DNA of 64,000 bases from Planctomycetaceae bacterium (GCA_006969385.1 CP030884.1:5078249-5142248), one strand, 5' to 3'; positions 18,498-28,060 are shown, counted from the first letter of the stretch. Made by a program: numbers and translations. Notes: generated by a model from the letters alone, not told the origin.

Positions 18498-19487
18498 TTA
18501 ATTAGTTCCTTCTTTCACTACCCGAAACATAGCCGATCCTGTCTTTTCCCGACCACCCGAACGCGACCAACTACGGCCCTCGGTATTGACTTCAACGGCA
18601 CCGTCACCTAACAGCATCTTCGACCATATGCTTGCTTTCGATCTAAATGTCGTCCGATCGAGTGACACATGCGACTTGCCTCTGATTACCCGAAGATCAT
18701 CATCCAAGCTCACCATGTGACCTTCTGTTTCCACCGTGTAGCCCGCTGGGTTTTCTCCGTCGTAGGGTTTAAGAACATCGCTACACCATTCGCCAGAGTG
18801 GTAACTCAACAAGTCATAGATACCATCAGGCGTTTTTCCCTTCGGGAACGATCCGACCGGCGCTTTTGGTCCCGGAAAGTTCTCATCCCAAGGTTTGTAC
18901 ATCCAACGGTATCCACGAAGATCATAAAATGGAATATCAACTGGATTCTTGCCAGCGCGGTACTCTTTCTGAGGCTCATCATCACCCCATGGCCAAGCGC
19001 GCAGCTCTTCACCCCGAGCCGCAAATTCCCATTCCGCCTCAGTCGGTAACCGATACTTGATGCCGGTCTTCATCGATAACCAATTGCAATACTCGGTGGC
19101 CCCTTTCCATGTCACTGGATACGCGGGACAACGTTCAGCTGCGTACTTGGGTTCGTAGCCCGCAACCGTCTCGCGGATCGTCGAATAGTCGTAAACGATT
19201 ATCGGGGCTAGCAAATAGGCGCGGTTCTTTCGATCATTCAGGAACTCACAATATTCTTCGGTCGTAACGAGAAATGGCGACAACTCAAAATCAGCGACCA
19301 ATTCATCGTGAAGCGGTTTCTCAAATGCGCGATATTCCTTATCGCCACGTTTGGACTCGACGACAGGGCTACCCATCTTGAATATTCCGCCCGAAATCCG
19401 AACAACCCGAGGGGGAGTTACTTCGGCTCGACGTTCTTCACCTTCACCAAGACTTAATAATGAGATGATCATCAACGATGGCAGCAT
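18498..19487 (-). CDS. Formylglycine-generating-enzyme (SUMF1) family protein, secreted
   Basis: 329 residues; start ATG at 19487 has AAGGAG upstream. A short hydrophobic N-terminus suggests export. The FGE-sulfatase fold is marked by FKMGSP near residue 36, LVTTEEYCEFLND, YPVTWKGATEYCNWLS, YRLPTEAEWEFAARG with WPWGDD, DGIYDLLSYHSGEWCSDV and RVIRGKSHVS; it ends in FRVVKEG. True FGE oxidises a cysteine of sulfatases to formylglycine using copper-binding cysteines. Many planctomycete members of the family have lost this activity and may bind ligands or modify other targets. No sulfatase gene is nearby, the expected GNVxEW motif is altered (LLSYHSGEW), and the protein appears secreted, so sulfatase activation is doubtful. 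Stands alone between PolX and the giant protein. Confidence 0.85.
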   Translation of the reverse strand: MLPSLMIISLLSLGEGEERRAEVTPPRVVRISGGIFKMGSPVVESKRGDKEYRAFEKPLHDELVADFELSPFLVTTEEYCEFLNDRKNRAYLLAPIIVYDYSTIRETVAGYEPKYAAERCPAYPVTWKGATEYCNWLSMKTGIKYRLPTEAEWEFAARGEELRAWPWGDDEPQKEYRAGKNPVDIPFYDLRGYRWMYKPWDENFPGPKAPVGSFPKGKTPDGIYDLLSYHSGEWCSDVLKPYDGENPAGYTVETEGHMVSLDDDLRVIRGKSHVSLDRTTFRSKASIWSKMLLGDGAVEVNTEGRSWSRSGGREKTGSAMFRVVKEGTN

Positions 19488-19589
19488 GATGATTCTCCTT
19501 CAGATATGTGTTGTCCAAATTCGCTAAGGAGCAATAGTAATTAACGATTTCTAGCTCGCCGATTAACGCCGCCAGGAATCGGCAGCCAC

Positions 19590-21317
19590 TCACCCCTCCC
19601 GCTTCTTCTTAATCCAACTCCGCAACTTCGGCAGCGGCCATGCGTTGATAACATCTTCCGCCGTCGCGCGACCGCGCCGGGCTGTGGCGACGCCGTAGTG
19701 AATCTGCTCGAATTGGGCCGGTGCGTGGGCGTCGGTGTTGATTCCGATCTTCACGCCCGCTTCCAACGCCATGCGAATATACACGTCGCGCAGATCGAGG
19801 CGCTGCCAGGATGCGTTGCACTCCAAGGCCGTACCCGTCTCGGCGGCTTTGGCGACGATGGTTTCCATATCCAAATCCATTGCGTCGCGCCGACCGATGA
19901 GCCGCGTCGTGGGATGGCCGATCAGGTTGATATTCGGGTTCTCCATCGCGGCACAGATGCGCTTGGTCGCCTTGTCGCGCGACTGTCGCATACCCGAATG
20001 CACGCTCGCGACGACAAAGTCGCACGCCGCTAAAAGATTATCCGGATAGTCGAGTTTGCCATCGGCCAGAATATCGCACTCGCAACCCACCAACAGCGTT
20101 AGCGTATCCAAACTCTCGTTAAGCTTTTTGACCTTTTCGATCTGTCGCCACATGCGATCGATGCTTAGGCCGTTCGCAATAGCGCTTGACCGGCTATGGT
20201 CGGTGATGCACAGGTATTCGTAGCCGCGCTCGGCAGCGGCGGCGGCCATCGTCGCCGCGTCTTCCTTACCATCGCTGGCCGTCGTGTGCGAATGCAAATC
20301 GCCGCGAATATCATCGACCGTGATCAAAGACGGTAACTTGTCTAAATCGAATTCGCCGCGATCTTCCCGCAGCTCCGGCGGATAGTGCGGCAGCTTTAGC
20401 TTCTTATAGATGCCCGCTTCGTCTTTCCCGGCAAGCTGCTTGTCGTCGCCGTCGAACAAACCCCACTCGTTCAGCTTCCATCCCTTCTTCACCGCCATTT
20501 CGCGCACGCGCACGTTATGCTCTTTGCTGCCGGTGAAGTACTGCAGCGCCGCACCGAAGGACTTGGCCGGCACCACACGACAATCGACTTGAATATCCAC
20601 GCCGTCGCGCCGCTGCACTAATACCGAGCCTTTGGTATCACCTTGTGCCAGAATCTTTTCCACGCGCGGCAGGCTGCAAAACGCATCCACGATTTTCTTG
20701 CCGTCGTCGGACTCGCACAAAATATCGATATCGCCGATCGTCTCACAGCCGCGCCGCAATGAGCCAGCTACTTCGATCTGCTTCAAGCCCGTCGCTTCGC
20801 GTAGTTGCCGCACCAACTCATCCGCCAACGGTCGCGCCAAGCCCATCGGCGTGCGGTCGCCGCTTTTTTCGGCAAAGGCGATGCCATCGGCGATCTGCTC
20901 GACGCTCTTCTTGCCCATGCCCTTGAGCTCGGCCAACTCGCCCGATTCGATCACGCGTTTTAGATCGTCGAGGCTTTCGACCTTCAACTCTTTCCAAACC
21001 AGCGAGACTTTCTTCGGCCCCATGCCGGGAATGTTTAACAGCGCGGGAAGGCCCTTTGGCACCTTCTCCAGCAACTCCTGATGGGCCGGAATCTTGCCGT
21101 CGGCCAGATACGCCTCGATCTTTTCAACGCTGCTCTTACCGACGCCGTCGAGGTCGCCGAGCTTGCCGTCGGCCGCCAATTGCTCGACATCCTTCGTGAG
21201 GTCTTTGAGCGTGCGGCTGACCTTGCGATAGGAGTTTACGCGAAACGCCGACTCGCCGGTGATCTCCAGCAGGTCGGCGATTTCATCGAAAATGGCGGAA
21301 AGCTCGGCGTTTTTCAT
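19590..21317 (-). CDS. polX: DNA polymerase/3'-5' exonuclease PolX
   Basis: 575 residues, the usual bacterial PolX length. The N-terminal helix-hairpin-helix region (~1-160) shows MKNAELSAIFDEIADLLEI, DLDGVGKSSVEKIEAYL, LLNIPGMGPKKVSLVW and ELKGMGKKSVEQI. The family X nucleotidyltransferase follows, with catalytic aspartates in RRGCETIGDIDILCES and a third in GVDIQVDCRVV. The C-terminal PHP domain (~335-575) has DLHSHTTASDG, YLCITDHS, CECDILADGKLDYP, VASVHSGM, IGHPTTR and NTDAHAP, all metal ligands. PolX fills short gaps in base excision repair; the PHP domain supplies exonuclease or AP-endonuclease activity. The ATG at 21317 has no clear Shine-Dalgarno site. It is near, but not in, the operon of the other repair genes in this window. 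Confidence 0.95.
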   Translation of the reverse strand: MKNAELSAIFDEIADLLEITGESAFRVNSYRKVSRTLKDLTKDVEQLAADGKLGDLDGVGKSSVEKIEAYLADGKIPAHQELLEKVPKGLPALLNIPGMGPKKVSLVWKELKVESLDDLKRVIESGELAELKGMGKKSVEQIADGIAFAEKSGDRTPMGLARPLADELVRQLREATGLKQIEVAGSLRRGCETIGDIDILCESDDGKKIVDAFCSLPRVEKILAQGDTKGSVLVQRRDGVDIQVDCRVVPAKSFGAALQYFTGSKEHNVRVREMAVKKGWKLNEWGLFDGDDKQLAGKDEAGIYKKLKLPHYPPELREDRGEFDLDKLPSLITVDDIRGDLHSHTTASDGKEDAATMAAAAAERGYEYLCITDHSRSSAIANGLSIDRMWRQIEKVKKLNESLDTLTLLVGCECDILADGKLDYPDNLLAACDFVVASVHSGMRQSRDKATKRICAAMENPNINLIGHPTTRLIGRRDAMDLDMETIVAKAAETGTALECNASWQRLDLRDVYIRMALEAGVKIGINTDAHAPAQFEQIHYGVATARRGRATAEDVINAWPLPKLRSWIKKKREG

Positions 21318-21500
21318 GGATAGAAATATAGCCGTGCGGCGCGGGTTTGGTAAGGCGGTGTGCAGATCATAAGTTGCGAATTGAATCTACCCGTCGTCGT
21401 CGCGAAACGGCAAGCCGCCGCGAGGCGGGCGTGTCTATCCTGTCGGTTTCTCTGCAGCCGATTGACTCAGGGCCGAGGATAAGCAATTCAGCAATCGCCC

Positions 21501-22601
21501 CTAATCACCCATGCACGTTCCCACCGACCGCGCGACGGCAACGAGTTCGTCCTCGGGATTCACCAAGCGCTGTTGATTCGCTACCGAGTCGATCGGTACG
21601 TGGCCGAGTTGTGCGTTTTGCATCACGACGAGTTCGTTGTATTGCTTATTGGCCAACAGTTCGATCGCCGCGTGGCCGAAACGCGTGGCCAACACGCGAT
21701 CGTCGGCGCAGGGGCTGCCGCCGCGCTGCACGTGGCCCAACACCACGGCCCGCGATTCGATGTGCGTCAATTCTTCCAACTCATCGCGCAACACGTGAGC
21801 CACGCCGCCCAGGCGAATCGCATCGGGGCTATCGGCGATGCGCCGCTTGATCGTCTGCACGCCGCCGACGGGCTTGGCGCCTTCGGATATCGCAATAATC
21901 GTAAAGTGCTTACCGTGCAGCTTGCGGTCGTAACACTTCTCACAAATCTTATCGACGCTGTAAGGAATCTCCGGAATCAGGATCACATCGCTGCCACTGG
22001 CGATACCGGCGTTCAGCGTAAGCCAGCCCGCGTTGCGCCCCATCAGTTCGACCAGGATGATTCGATGATGACTTGCCGCCGTCGTATGCACGCGATCCAA
22101 GGCGTCGGTCGCGATCTCAACGGCGGTTTGAAAGCCGAACGTTAAATCGCTCGACATGATGTCGTTATCGATCGTCTTGGGTACACCGACGAAGCGGCCT
22201 CCCATTTCGATCATCGTCGCCGCACACGACATGGTGCCGTCGCCACCGATGACCACCACCGCATCGAGATCGTGCGCGCGGTAATGTGTCATCGCTTTAT
22301 CACGCACGTCTTTCCAAATCGGCTCGCCGTTCTTGTCTTTGCCGACGGCAAAACGCGACGGATTGGCCTTGTTGCTCGTGCCCAGAATCGTGCCGCCGCG
22401 CGTAAGGATGTTGCTGCACTGATCCCACGCCAGCGGCTCGATGCGATTCTCGATCAACCCCAAAAAGCCGTCGCGAATGCCGTAGCATTCCCATCCGTAG
22501 TCGTTCATGGCGGTCTTGGTCACGGCCCGAATGACGGCGTTAATCCCCGGGCAATCGCCACCGCCCGTAAGCACGCCGATGCGTTTGATGTCGCTGTTCA
22601 T
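21501..22601 (-). CDS. pfkA: 6-phosphofructokinase
   Basis: 366 residues. The phosphofructokinase fold is plain: GVLTGGGDCPGINAVIRAV at the N-terminus, VIGGDGTMSCAATM, VGVPKTIDNDI with the catalytic aspartate in TIDND, LVELMGRNAGWL and LGHVQRGGSPCADDRVLATR. It phosphorylates fructose 6-phosphate in glycolysis in the cytoplasm. The two residues used to tell phosphate donors apart are mixed: Gly in GGDGT (ATP-type) but Lys in PKTIDND (the PPi-type residue). This Gly/Lys pairing occurs in the long ATP-dependent subgroup, so ATP is the expected donor, though PPi use should not be excluded. It is transcribed alone; the fructose PTS operon is 14 kb away. Confidence 0.93.
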   Translation of the reverse strand: MNSDIKRIGVLTGGGDCPGINAVIRAVTKTAMNDYGWECYGIRDGFLGLIENRIEPLAWDQCSNILTRGGTILGTSNKANPSRFAVGKDKNGEPIWKDVRDKAMTHYRAHDLDAVVVIGGDGTMSCAATMIEMGGRFVGVPKTIDNDIMSSDLTFGFQTAVEIATDALDRVHTTAASHHRIILVELMGRNAGWLTLNAGIASGSDVILIPEIPYSVDKICEKCYDRKLHGKHFTIIAISEGAKPVGGVQTIKRRIADSPDAIRLGGVAHVLRDELEELTHIESRAVVLGHVQRGGSPCADDRVLATRFGHAAIELLANKQYNELVVMQNAQLGHVPIDSVANQQRLVNPEDELVAVARSVGTCMGD

Positions 22602-22679
22602 GCGGGTTATTTAAATGGCGGCGCGCGGACTGGGCAATGCGAGGCGAAAACCCCACCTGTTTCATCTTGGCCACGGCAC

Positions 22680-22799
22680 ACGAGCCTGCTGGAAGGCATC
22701 AACAACAAGACCAAGGTCATCAAGCGCATGGCCTACGGCTACCGAGACGACGACTATTTCTTCCTAAAAATCAAAGCCGCCTTCCCCGGAATTCCGTGA
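22680..22799 (+). pseudogene. Transposase C-terminal remnant (ISL3-like)
   Basis: A 39-residue stretch ending in a stop at 22797-22799 reads SLLEGINNKTKVIKRMAYGY then RDDDYFFLKIKAAFPGIP. The EGINNKxKxIKRxAYGYRDxxYFxLKI pattern is the C-terminal end of ISL3/IS204-type DDE transposases, with the last catalytic Glu in LEG. The frame upstream is antisense to the phosphofructokinase gene and shows no transposase similarity, so only a scar of an old insertion is left. No terminal inverted repeat was found. Confidence 0.7.
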
Positions 22800-22801
22800 T
22801 G

Positions 22802-22838
22802 AAAAAAAAGGGTGCTGCCGCAGACTGGGACAGCACCC
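22802..22838 (-). terminator. Rho-independent terminator of the 22904-26986 gene
   Basis: On the minus strand GGGTGCTG (22838-22831) pairs with CAGCACCC (22817-22810) and is followed by eight T (22809-22802). It lies 66 bases beyond the stop of the giant secreted protein gene. Confidence 0.9.
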
Positions 22839-22903
22839 AGATTATCGACTCAGTATTTGAACGATCGTTTGCAACCACTCAGTTGCATCTGATCACCTTC
22901 AAA

Positions 22904-25900
22904 TTACGGACAAGGCGTGGCATCAGACGTCACGGTTAACGTGTAGTCGCCCGTAGAGGCACTAAAGCCCTGCACCGCGATCAGGTATTCAACACCCATT
23001 GCGGCACACCAATCGACCAAAGGATCATTTCCACCGCAATTGGTGAAGTCATCATCTTCGCCCGTCACACAGGTCAAAGTCGCGCAACCGTCCTCGTAGA
23101 TTTGAATCTTCGAGTCGTACGGCGAGCCGCACAATTCAGCAGTGAGCGTCGTACCATCGCCGATGACTGAATACCAAACAGCTCCGTTGGTGCCGGCGGA
23201 GGTGCCGCAAGTACCAAGACCGTCAGGCGTCGCATTGTCGGTGTTGCCTATGGCGATGCCACCGATGCTGATGGCTTCGGCATTGGCACAATCGTCATTG
23301 GCAGGCGGCGGTTGTGGGCAACTGACGCTATCACAATCGGTGCCACCACCTTGGCCCGTACCGCCGAGGCCGGCGCAGTCGCCGACCATCTCGTCCGAAC
23401 ACGTAAGATCCGGGAAGCAGCAGGCTTCCATCGACGCCGAAGCACAAGCGATGTTCAACTGGCCGGGGCCGTCATTGGTCGTGCCGAAGCCAAACGCCTG
23501 GATGATCAACGTGTCGCCCATCGTGACCGGGATGGTCACGGTGCTGAGCAGACCCGAACCACCATCGTCGTCACACGCCAAGCGTGCACCACCACAGGCG
23601 GTGTCATAGACGGCGAGTACGCTGTCATCCAACGGAGCAACACTGCCTTCGGTATCGATCGTCAGGTTACCCGTGCAGGTAGCCGTGTATTCGAACCACA
23701 CGTCGTTTGCGACGGTCGAAGCGCTGCATCCGCCCGTGGGAAGAACACCGCTGTCAAGTGCACCAGTCGTGTCGAACAACGTGGTGCCATCACCGATCGC
23801 AATCGCATCGACGCAATCATCATTCGGCAGCGGAATTGGACATGGGTCCGTGGCACACGACAGTCCGGCATCCCAATCGCCACCGATCGAGGCACACTCA
23901 ACTTCGGAGACGTCGTCGCACGTGGCACCGTCATTGCTGCAGCAGGCGCCTTGGGGCAAAAGACACGAAGCGTTATCACCAACGGAAAGGTCGATACACC
24001 ACGCGAGGTCGCTTTCGCTGCCGAAGGGTGTTCCATCATCGAGTCTGATGAATCCGTTACCGAAATTGCTGACGGCGCGCACCCCATCCCCATCGAACGA
24101 TCGCCCCCAGTACCATTCGCAACCGTTTACCGACTCGTCGTAACCGATCAGCAACCAGTAACAACCGGGAGCGAGGTTGATATCTAGACCACCTAGGGAA
24201 AAAGCATATTCTTCGACGACTTGAAGATACCCGCGCCCGGTGGCCGTACGCGTCGGCACCTGACCATCCAACTGAACAACTAATGACCCGGGTACACCGT
24301 TGGCATCATCGTTGAATATCGCCACCGTGAAAGCGTCGGCACCATCGGGACAACTGGCATCCGGTAGGTACCCGCCCCACCAATTGATTTCCGTAATCGT
24401 TCCTCCAGCCGGTATATCAAAGTTTTCTGCCGTGGCGAACTCGGCACCCGGCTGACCGCTACGCCATGCCTGCTCATGGTTGGGCAACTGGCCTTGCGAG
24501 CCACCGGGACAGCTGGGAATCGGTTCGTCAAACAGGAGAAATTCGACGCCCCATGCATTTACACTTGCATCGACTTGCAACACGATCTCATCAACGGGCA
24601 TGCCCGCGATTCCCAATAGTCTGTCGACAAATGGTTGAACGTCTCGACCATTAACCGAGCCGTCTTGGTTGATATCCGCACACGCATTACCCGTCATCAG
24701 CTGTGCTGCCACGAACGGAGCAATGTCCCCCACATCTACGACCCCATCCATGGAACAATCGCCGTTTGCATCGGATGGAAACGCAGCTTGGAACGTCGCG
24801 CGCAGAGTCGTCGGATCGATGATTTGAACGTCTATCGTCGCCTGATTGATGATTGCCGATTCATGAAACACGCTGTCGCGAACGCCATCCAAATTGAAGT
24901 AGATCATCGAGTCGCAATATGTATCGAGCCCCGGTGGTATGGTTCCTCCCGAAAGTCTCGACCGCGCCAAAACAAAGAAATACGTCTCGTCGACAGCCGG
25001 TGATGCGGCATGAGGATGCAATTCGATTAACTGGCTAACAATGCCGGGTTCGACAGATGCGATATTTACGTCGATAGCGCAAGTCAGCGTTTCTCCCGGC
25101 AAGGCCGCCGTGCCGCCACCGTTGTCCAGCGTGGATACATGCCGACCCCGAAAACCTTCCGATTCGAGAACGAACGAAGTCACCGGCCCCAATGACAACA
25201 TCGGACTCGCCGACGGCAGAATCGCCGCGTTAGCGACGGTCGTCGTGATATTGACCGTATGAGTCGGCATGACGGCCTGATGCGCCAGGCTTCCACCTTG
25301 CGGTACGACAGTCGTAAAGACGCCGCCGTCACCGCACAGAAAGTCGGGAGGAACCGAAGCATCGACGATGACGGACGTTCCCGCACACGCCATCGCAGGC
25401 GACCCATCGTCGAACATACCGGTGATCGACATACGCGACTCGCATCCCGAACCGGTCAAACACATGCCCCAGCCGCGTGTATCGATTTCGATAAGTCGAG
25501 TTTCGCCCGGACAAAGCCGCAACGTTCGTTCGATGACGGGCACGCTGGTTACCGTCGGGTCGGGCGGCAACTGAATCCATGGCGGTCGCGGCCGCGATAG
25601 GCGACCGTGCGCTCGTAGCATCAAGTTCACATTCGCCGGCCCCAACAAGAATCCGGGAGCACTGTCGTCAAAATCGAGCCGCATATTGCAACTGACATCT
25701 TGTGCAATAAACGAGCGCCCGGCATACGGGCTCGAATCGTGTGCGGCGGGCGACACCCCGCTCGCATCGCTCATCAGCACACCCACAAAAAAGCTGGTGC
25801 CCGGTTCCCCTACAAACGTCGGTTCGATCGTGTATTCGTTGAAAGTTCCCGTTCCTGCATTCGCCGCGTATTCATCGCGCTGCGTTCTGGAAAGTAGAAC

Positions 25901-26986
25901 CGCATCATCGGGAAAACCATTGCCGTCGGGATCCGCATATATACCGAGCGCGATCACGCGATCGTCGGCCCCTGCTCCGAAGGCCACGCTTACTTTATCG
26001 ATAAACGTCTGACCAGCCGTTGCATTAAACTGATTGAACCACAAGATCGAATCGATGGATCCACCGATTGCCCCACCCTGTGCGCCGTCGTCGAGCAAGT
26101 AATTGTTCCCCGGCCCCGGTGCAAGCAGTAGATCGTCGCTAAAGACGATGGGGAAGTTATCGCCAGTGCCGGGGTCGGCGAGGCCGATGGTGCCCTCGCC
26201 CGAACCATCGGGCTCGGGTGAACCGACCGACATTCGCCCCGCCTGTTCGGAATCAACACTCAGATCGATGGTTACGGCATGGGTCGAATCGTTATTGGTG
26301 ACGCGATAAACGTAGCGCGCCTGATCGCCCGGATGAATGGTCTGGACAGGAGGAGATAGCAAATCCAGCGCCAACCGCGCATCGCTCGCGAGCGCCGGCG
26401 GTTGCCCCGGTGCCGGTTCGACGATGCAAAGCAGAACATCGCCGGTACCGGTACTCGTTGCATCGTTTTCCCACGTCGTCGTCGCAGTACCCGTTAGCAA
26501 ACAAGAACGAGCAGCGCCCGCTGGAATTGTCACCGGCACATCTACTGAAAATGGGCCCGTCGTTGGCGTCGGAATCGTCACGCTTCCGACCACTGGGCCA
26601 GGAGGCGGGAACGGTGGCGGTGACGGCGCGCACACCATCGACAGTTCGACAGTCGTCATCGCCGGCGTACACTCCGGTGCCGTCGGTGAGGCAATTGAGT
26701 TCGTGGTGCTACTAATAAATATCTCGACGGGCACAGAAACCGAAATCGGTTCAGAGGCTCCCGCAATGGGATAACTCGCGGGTGACGACTTGAATAGGAA
26801 TGTGCCGCGTCCCCAAAATGGCGGCGGCGGCGGTGGGCCGCATGCAATTGCGGTTTTCGAGAAATGCCAACTCGCCCCGAACATACAGAGCAAGACTACT
26901 GCGAAGATTTGGGAGTAAGCGCGGAAGCCGAGATGCTGTGGAAACAGTTTGCGGGTGGCACCAGTGGGATCGTGGTGTTTATACAT
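22904..26986 (-). CDS. Giant secreted protein with internal dockerin-like domain, GACC modules and PPC-like domains
   Basis: 1360 residues from the ATG at 26986, chosen over an upstream GTG (27034) because GAAGGGG sits six bases before it. A signal segment (FAVVLLCMFGASWHF) is followed by a proline-rich CGPPPPPPFWG. The first ~700 residues contain beta-sandwich-like segments without a clear family (GDQARYVYRVTNNDSTHAV is an Ig/DUF11-like patch). In the middle is a dockerin-like pair of Ca2+ loops (DANGDCSMDGVVDVGDI, ADINQDGSVNGRDV). It is followed by two GACC modules and two PPC-like domains (ANDVWFEYTATCTGNLTID; NGAVWYSVIGDGTTLTAELC), the last ending at the C-terminus. No enzyme motif seen. 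It shares modules with the 9676-13815 protein and is probably an extracellular binding or structural protein. A good sigma-70 promoter and a terminator frame it as a single-gene unit. Confidence 0.87.
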   Translation of the reverse strand: MYKHHDPTGATRKLFPQHLGFRAYSQIFAVVLLCMFGASWHFSKTAIACGPPPPPPFWGRGTFLFKSSPASYPIAGASEPISVSVPVEIFISSTTNSIASPTAPECTPAMTTVELSMVCAPSPPPFPPPGPVVGSVTIPTPTTGPFSVDVPVTIPAGAARSCLLTGTATTTWENDATSTGTGDVLLCIVEPAPGQPPALASDARLALDLLSPPVQTIHPGDQARYVYRVTNNDSTHAVTIDLSVDSEQAGRMSVGSPEPDGSGEGTIGLADPGTGDNFPIVFSDDLLLAPGPGNNYLLDDGAQGGAIGGSIDSILWFNQFNATAGQTFIDKVSVAFGAGADDRVIALGIYADPDGNGFPDDAVLLSRTQRDEYAANAGTGTFNEYTIEPTFVGEPGTSFFVGVLMSDASGVSPAAHDSSPYAGRSFIAQDVSCNMRLDFDDSAPGFLLGPANVNLMLRAHGRLSRPRPPWIQLPPDPTVTSVPVIERTLRLCPGETRLIEIDTRGWGMCLTGSGCESRMSITGMFDDGSPAMACAGTSVIVDASVPPDFLCGDGGVFTTVVPQGGSLAHQAVMPTHTVNITTTVANAAILPSASPMLSLGPVTSFVLESEGFRGRHVSTLDNGGGTAALPGETLTCAIDVNIASVEPGIVSQLIELHPHAASPAVDETYFFVLARSRLSGGTIPPGLDTYCDSMIYFNLDGVRDSVFHESAIINQATIDVQIIDPTTLRATFQAAFPSDANGDCSMDGVVDVGDIAPFVAAQLMTGNACADINQDGSVNGRDVQPFVDRLLGIAGMPVDEIVLQVDASVNAWGVEFLLFDEPIPSCPGGSQGQLPNHEQAWRSGQPGAEFATAENFDIPAGGTITEINWWGGYLPDASCPDGADAFTVAIFNDDANGVPGSLVVQLDGQVPTRTATGRGYLQVVEEYAFSLGGLDINLAPGCYWLLIGYDESVNGCEWYWGRSFDGDGVRAVSNFGNGFIRLDDGTPFGSESDLAWCIDLSVGDNASCLLPQGACCSNDGATCDDVSEVECASIGGDWDAGLSCATDPCPIPLPNDDCVDAIAIGDGTTLFDTTGALDSGVLPTGGCSASTVANDVWFEYTATCTGNLTIDTEGSVAPLDDSVLAVYDTACGGARLACDDDGGSGLLSTVTIPVTMGDTLIIQAFGFGTTNDGPGQLNIACASASMEACCFPDLTCSDEMVGDCAGLGGTGQGGGTDCDSVSCPQPPPANDDCANAEAISIGGIAIGNTDNATPDGLGTCGTSAGTNGAVWYSVIGDGTTLTAELCGSPYDSKIQIYEDGCATLTCVTGEDDDFTNCGGNDPLVDWCAAMGVEYLIAVQGFSASTGDYTLTVTSDATPCP

Positions 26987-27034
26987 CAAATGCCCCTTCA
27001 CGATAGCGTTAAGGTGCGCGCGATTCGTCGGCAC

Positions 27035-27445
27035 GCGTCTCGACGCGAGTTGCGAATTGATTCAAAGAGAAATGCGTCTGCTATCGGCGCGGCAACGACA
27101 TGACAAAACCGGAACACGCAGGGGTACGACAAACTGGCGCCGAAAGCCACCAGCGTCGAAATAAACCGGATACCGTAATTTCCACACCGAAAATCTAAGT
27201 TAAAGGGATATTAAGAATAGCGACATGTCAAGTCAAGAAAATTTGCGGTACGAATATCGAAGATGCCGGCTGCAACGCGTTGATTTAGAGATTTTCTAGT
27301 ATTGTCTATTTACCAAACTGAGAAGATCAAATAGTGCGATCGAGAGGGCCAAGTATCGCCCAAATAAAAGCTTGCGCGCTCATCCGATTTGATCGTATTT
27401 AGATTCAAAATTAGGGTCGGCCACCATCAAGCGTCGCCAATCAAA
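27035..27445. other. Intergenic region with promoter of the giant secreted protein gene
   Basis: Counted from the 26986 start, this non-coding stretch is about 460 bases. It is strongly AT-rich from 27180 to 27420, unlike its surroundings, and holds the promoter at 27208-27236 with a ~215-base untranslated leader. No gene seen. Confidence 0.6.
27208..27236 (-). promoter_or_regulatory. Sigma-70 promoter for giant secreted protein gene
   Basis: On the minus strand TTGACT (27236-27231) and TAATAT (27213-27208) are separated by 17 bases, close to consensus. Transcription would start near 27201, about 215 bases before the ATG at 26986. Confidence 0.65.
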
Positions 27446-27841
27446 TCATAGCACAACGTCTAAATACGACCCCGGCGGCACCACTCCATCATCCACCTGC
27501 CCTGCCAGTTCGTCACCGGCCGCCGCAGTTCCCGGCGGCATCATAAACGGCCAATACCGTCGCTGCGTCGGTGTATCAAATCTCACCGCGTCACCCGCTT
27601 CCAAATCGATACGCATGGCCGCAATGCGCAAAGCCCGCAGTTCGACGTAATCCGCAAACGAGACCAATCCGCGACTCGCTTCGTATCGGTCGTTGTCGCA
27701 ATAATCGAAGTAGCCCAACTTGCCACACGTGCGCCAACGAAATGCCAGCACATCGGCCAACGAATAACGCGAATAAACCGCAGCCGCATGATGGTACGCG
27801 GGCGGTAACGAATGAACGCCGATAGGATCGATCTTGGACAT
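27446..27841 (-). CDS. Hypothetical protein
   Basis: 131 residues of unrecognised family. Start ATG at 27841; no strong ribosome site is visible (GGGGGCAATCTCGTCAATT precedes it). The protein is soluble, without signal peptide or membrane segment. It has a run rich in aromatic and charged residues (FRWRTCGKLGYFDYCDNDRY) and a C-terminal region that reads like a short beta-barrel (MRIDLEAGDAVRFDTP, RRYWPFMMPPGTAAAGDEL). The codon pattern resembles neighbouring genes better than any other frame here does, which is the main reason for calling it. It lies alone between the promoter region of the giant secreted protein and the DUF3592 gene. Confidence 0.55.
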   Translation of the reverse strand: MSKIDPIGVHSLPPAYHHAAAVYSRYSLADVLAFRWRTCGKLGYFDYCDNDRYEASRGLVSFADYVELRALRIAAMRIDLEAGDAVRFDTPTQRRYWPFMMPPGTAAAGDELAGQVDDGVVPPGSYLDVVL

Positions 27842-28060
27842 AATTGACGAGATTGCCCCCGTTCAATCATTCCGAAGATGCGGGCAGAAGTGAAGGTTTG
27901 GTGCGGCTCCAACGGGTGATAATGCGACAAGGGCTGATAAGAACTTATACAACCTGTAGGCGAGGCGCAATATATCGGCCAGTTCAGAGGAGGATGCGGC
28001 AAAAATGACGTGAGGTGGTCCCGATCCGGTGCGACCCCGGTCGGGATAACTGCGTGGCGA

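Noticed and set aside
22272..22679. Upstream part of the frame leading into the transposase remnant
   Set aside because: It is antisense to pfkA and has no transposase features; only the last 39 codons are credible.
27842..28060. Short frames between the hypothetical protein and the DUF3592 gene
   Set aside because: No ribosome sites, odd composition (His/Pro/Arg-rich) and overlap with each other in several frames.
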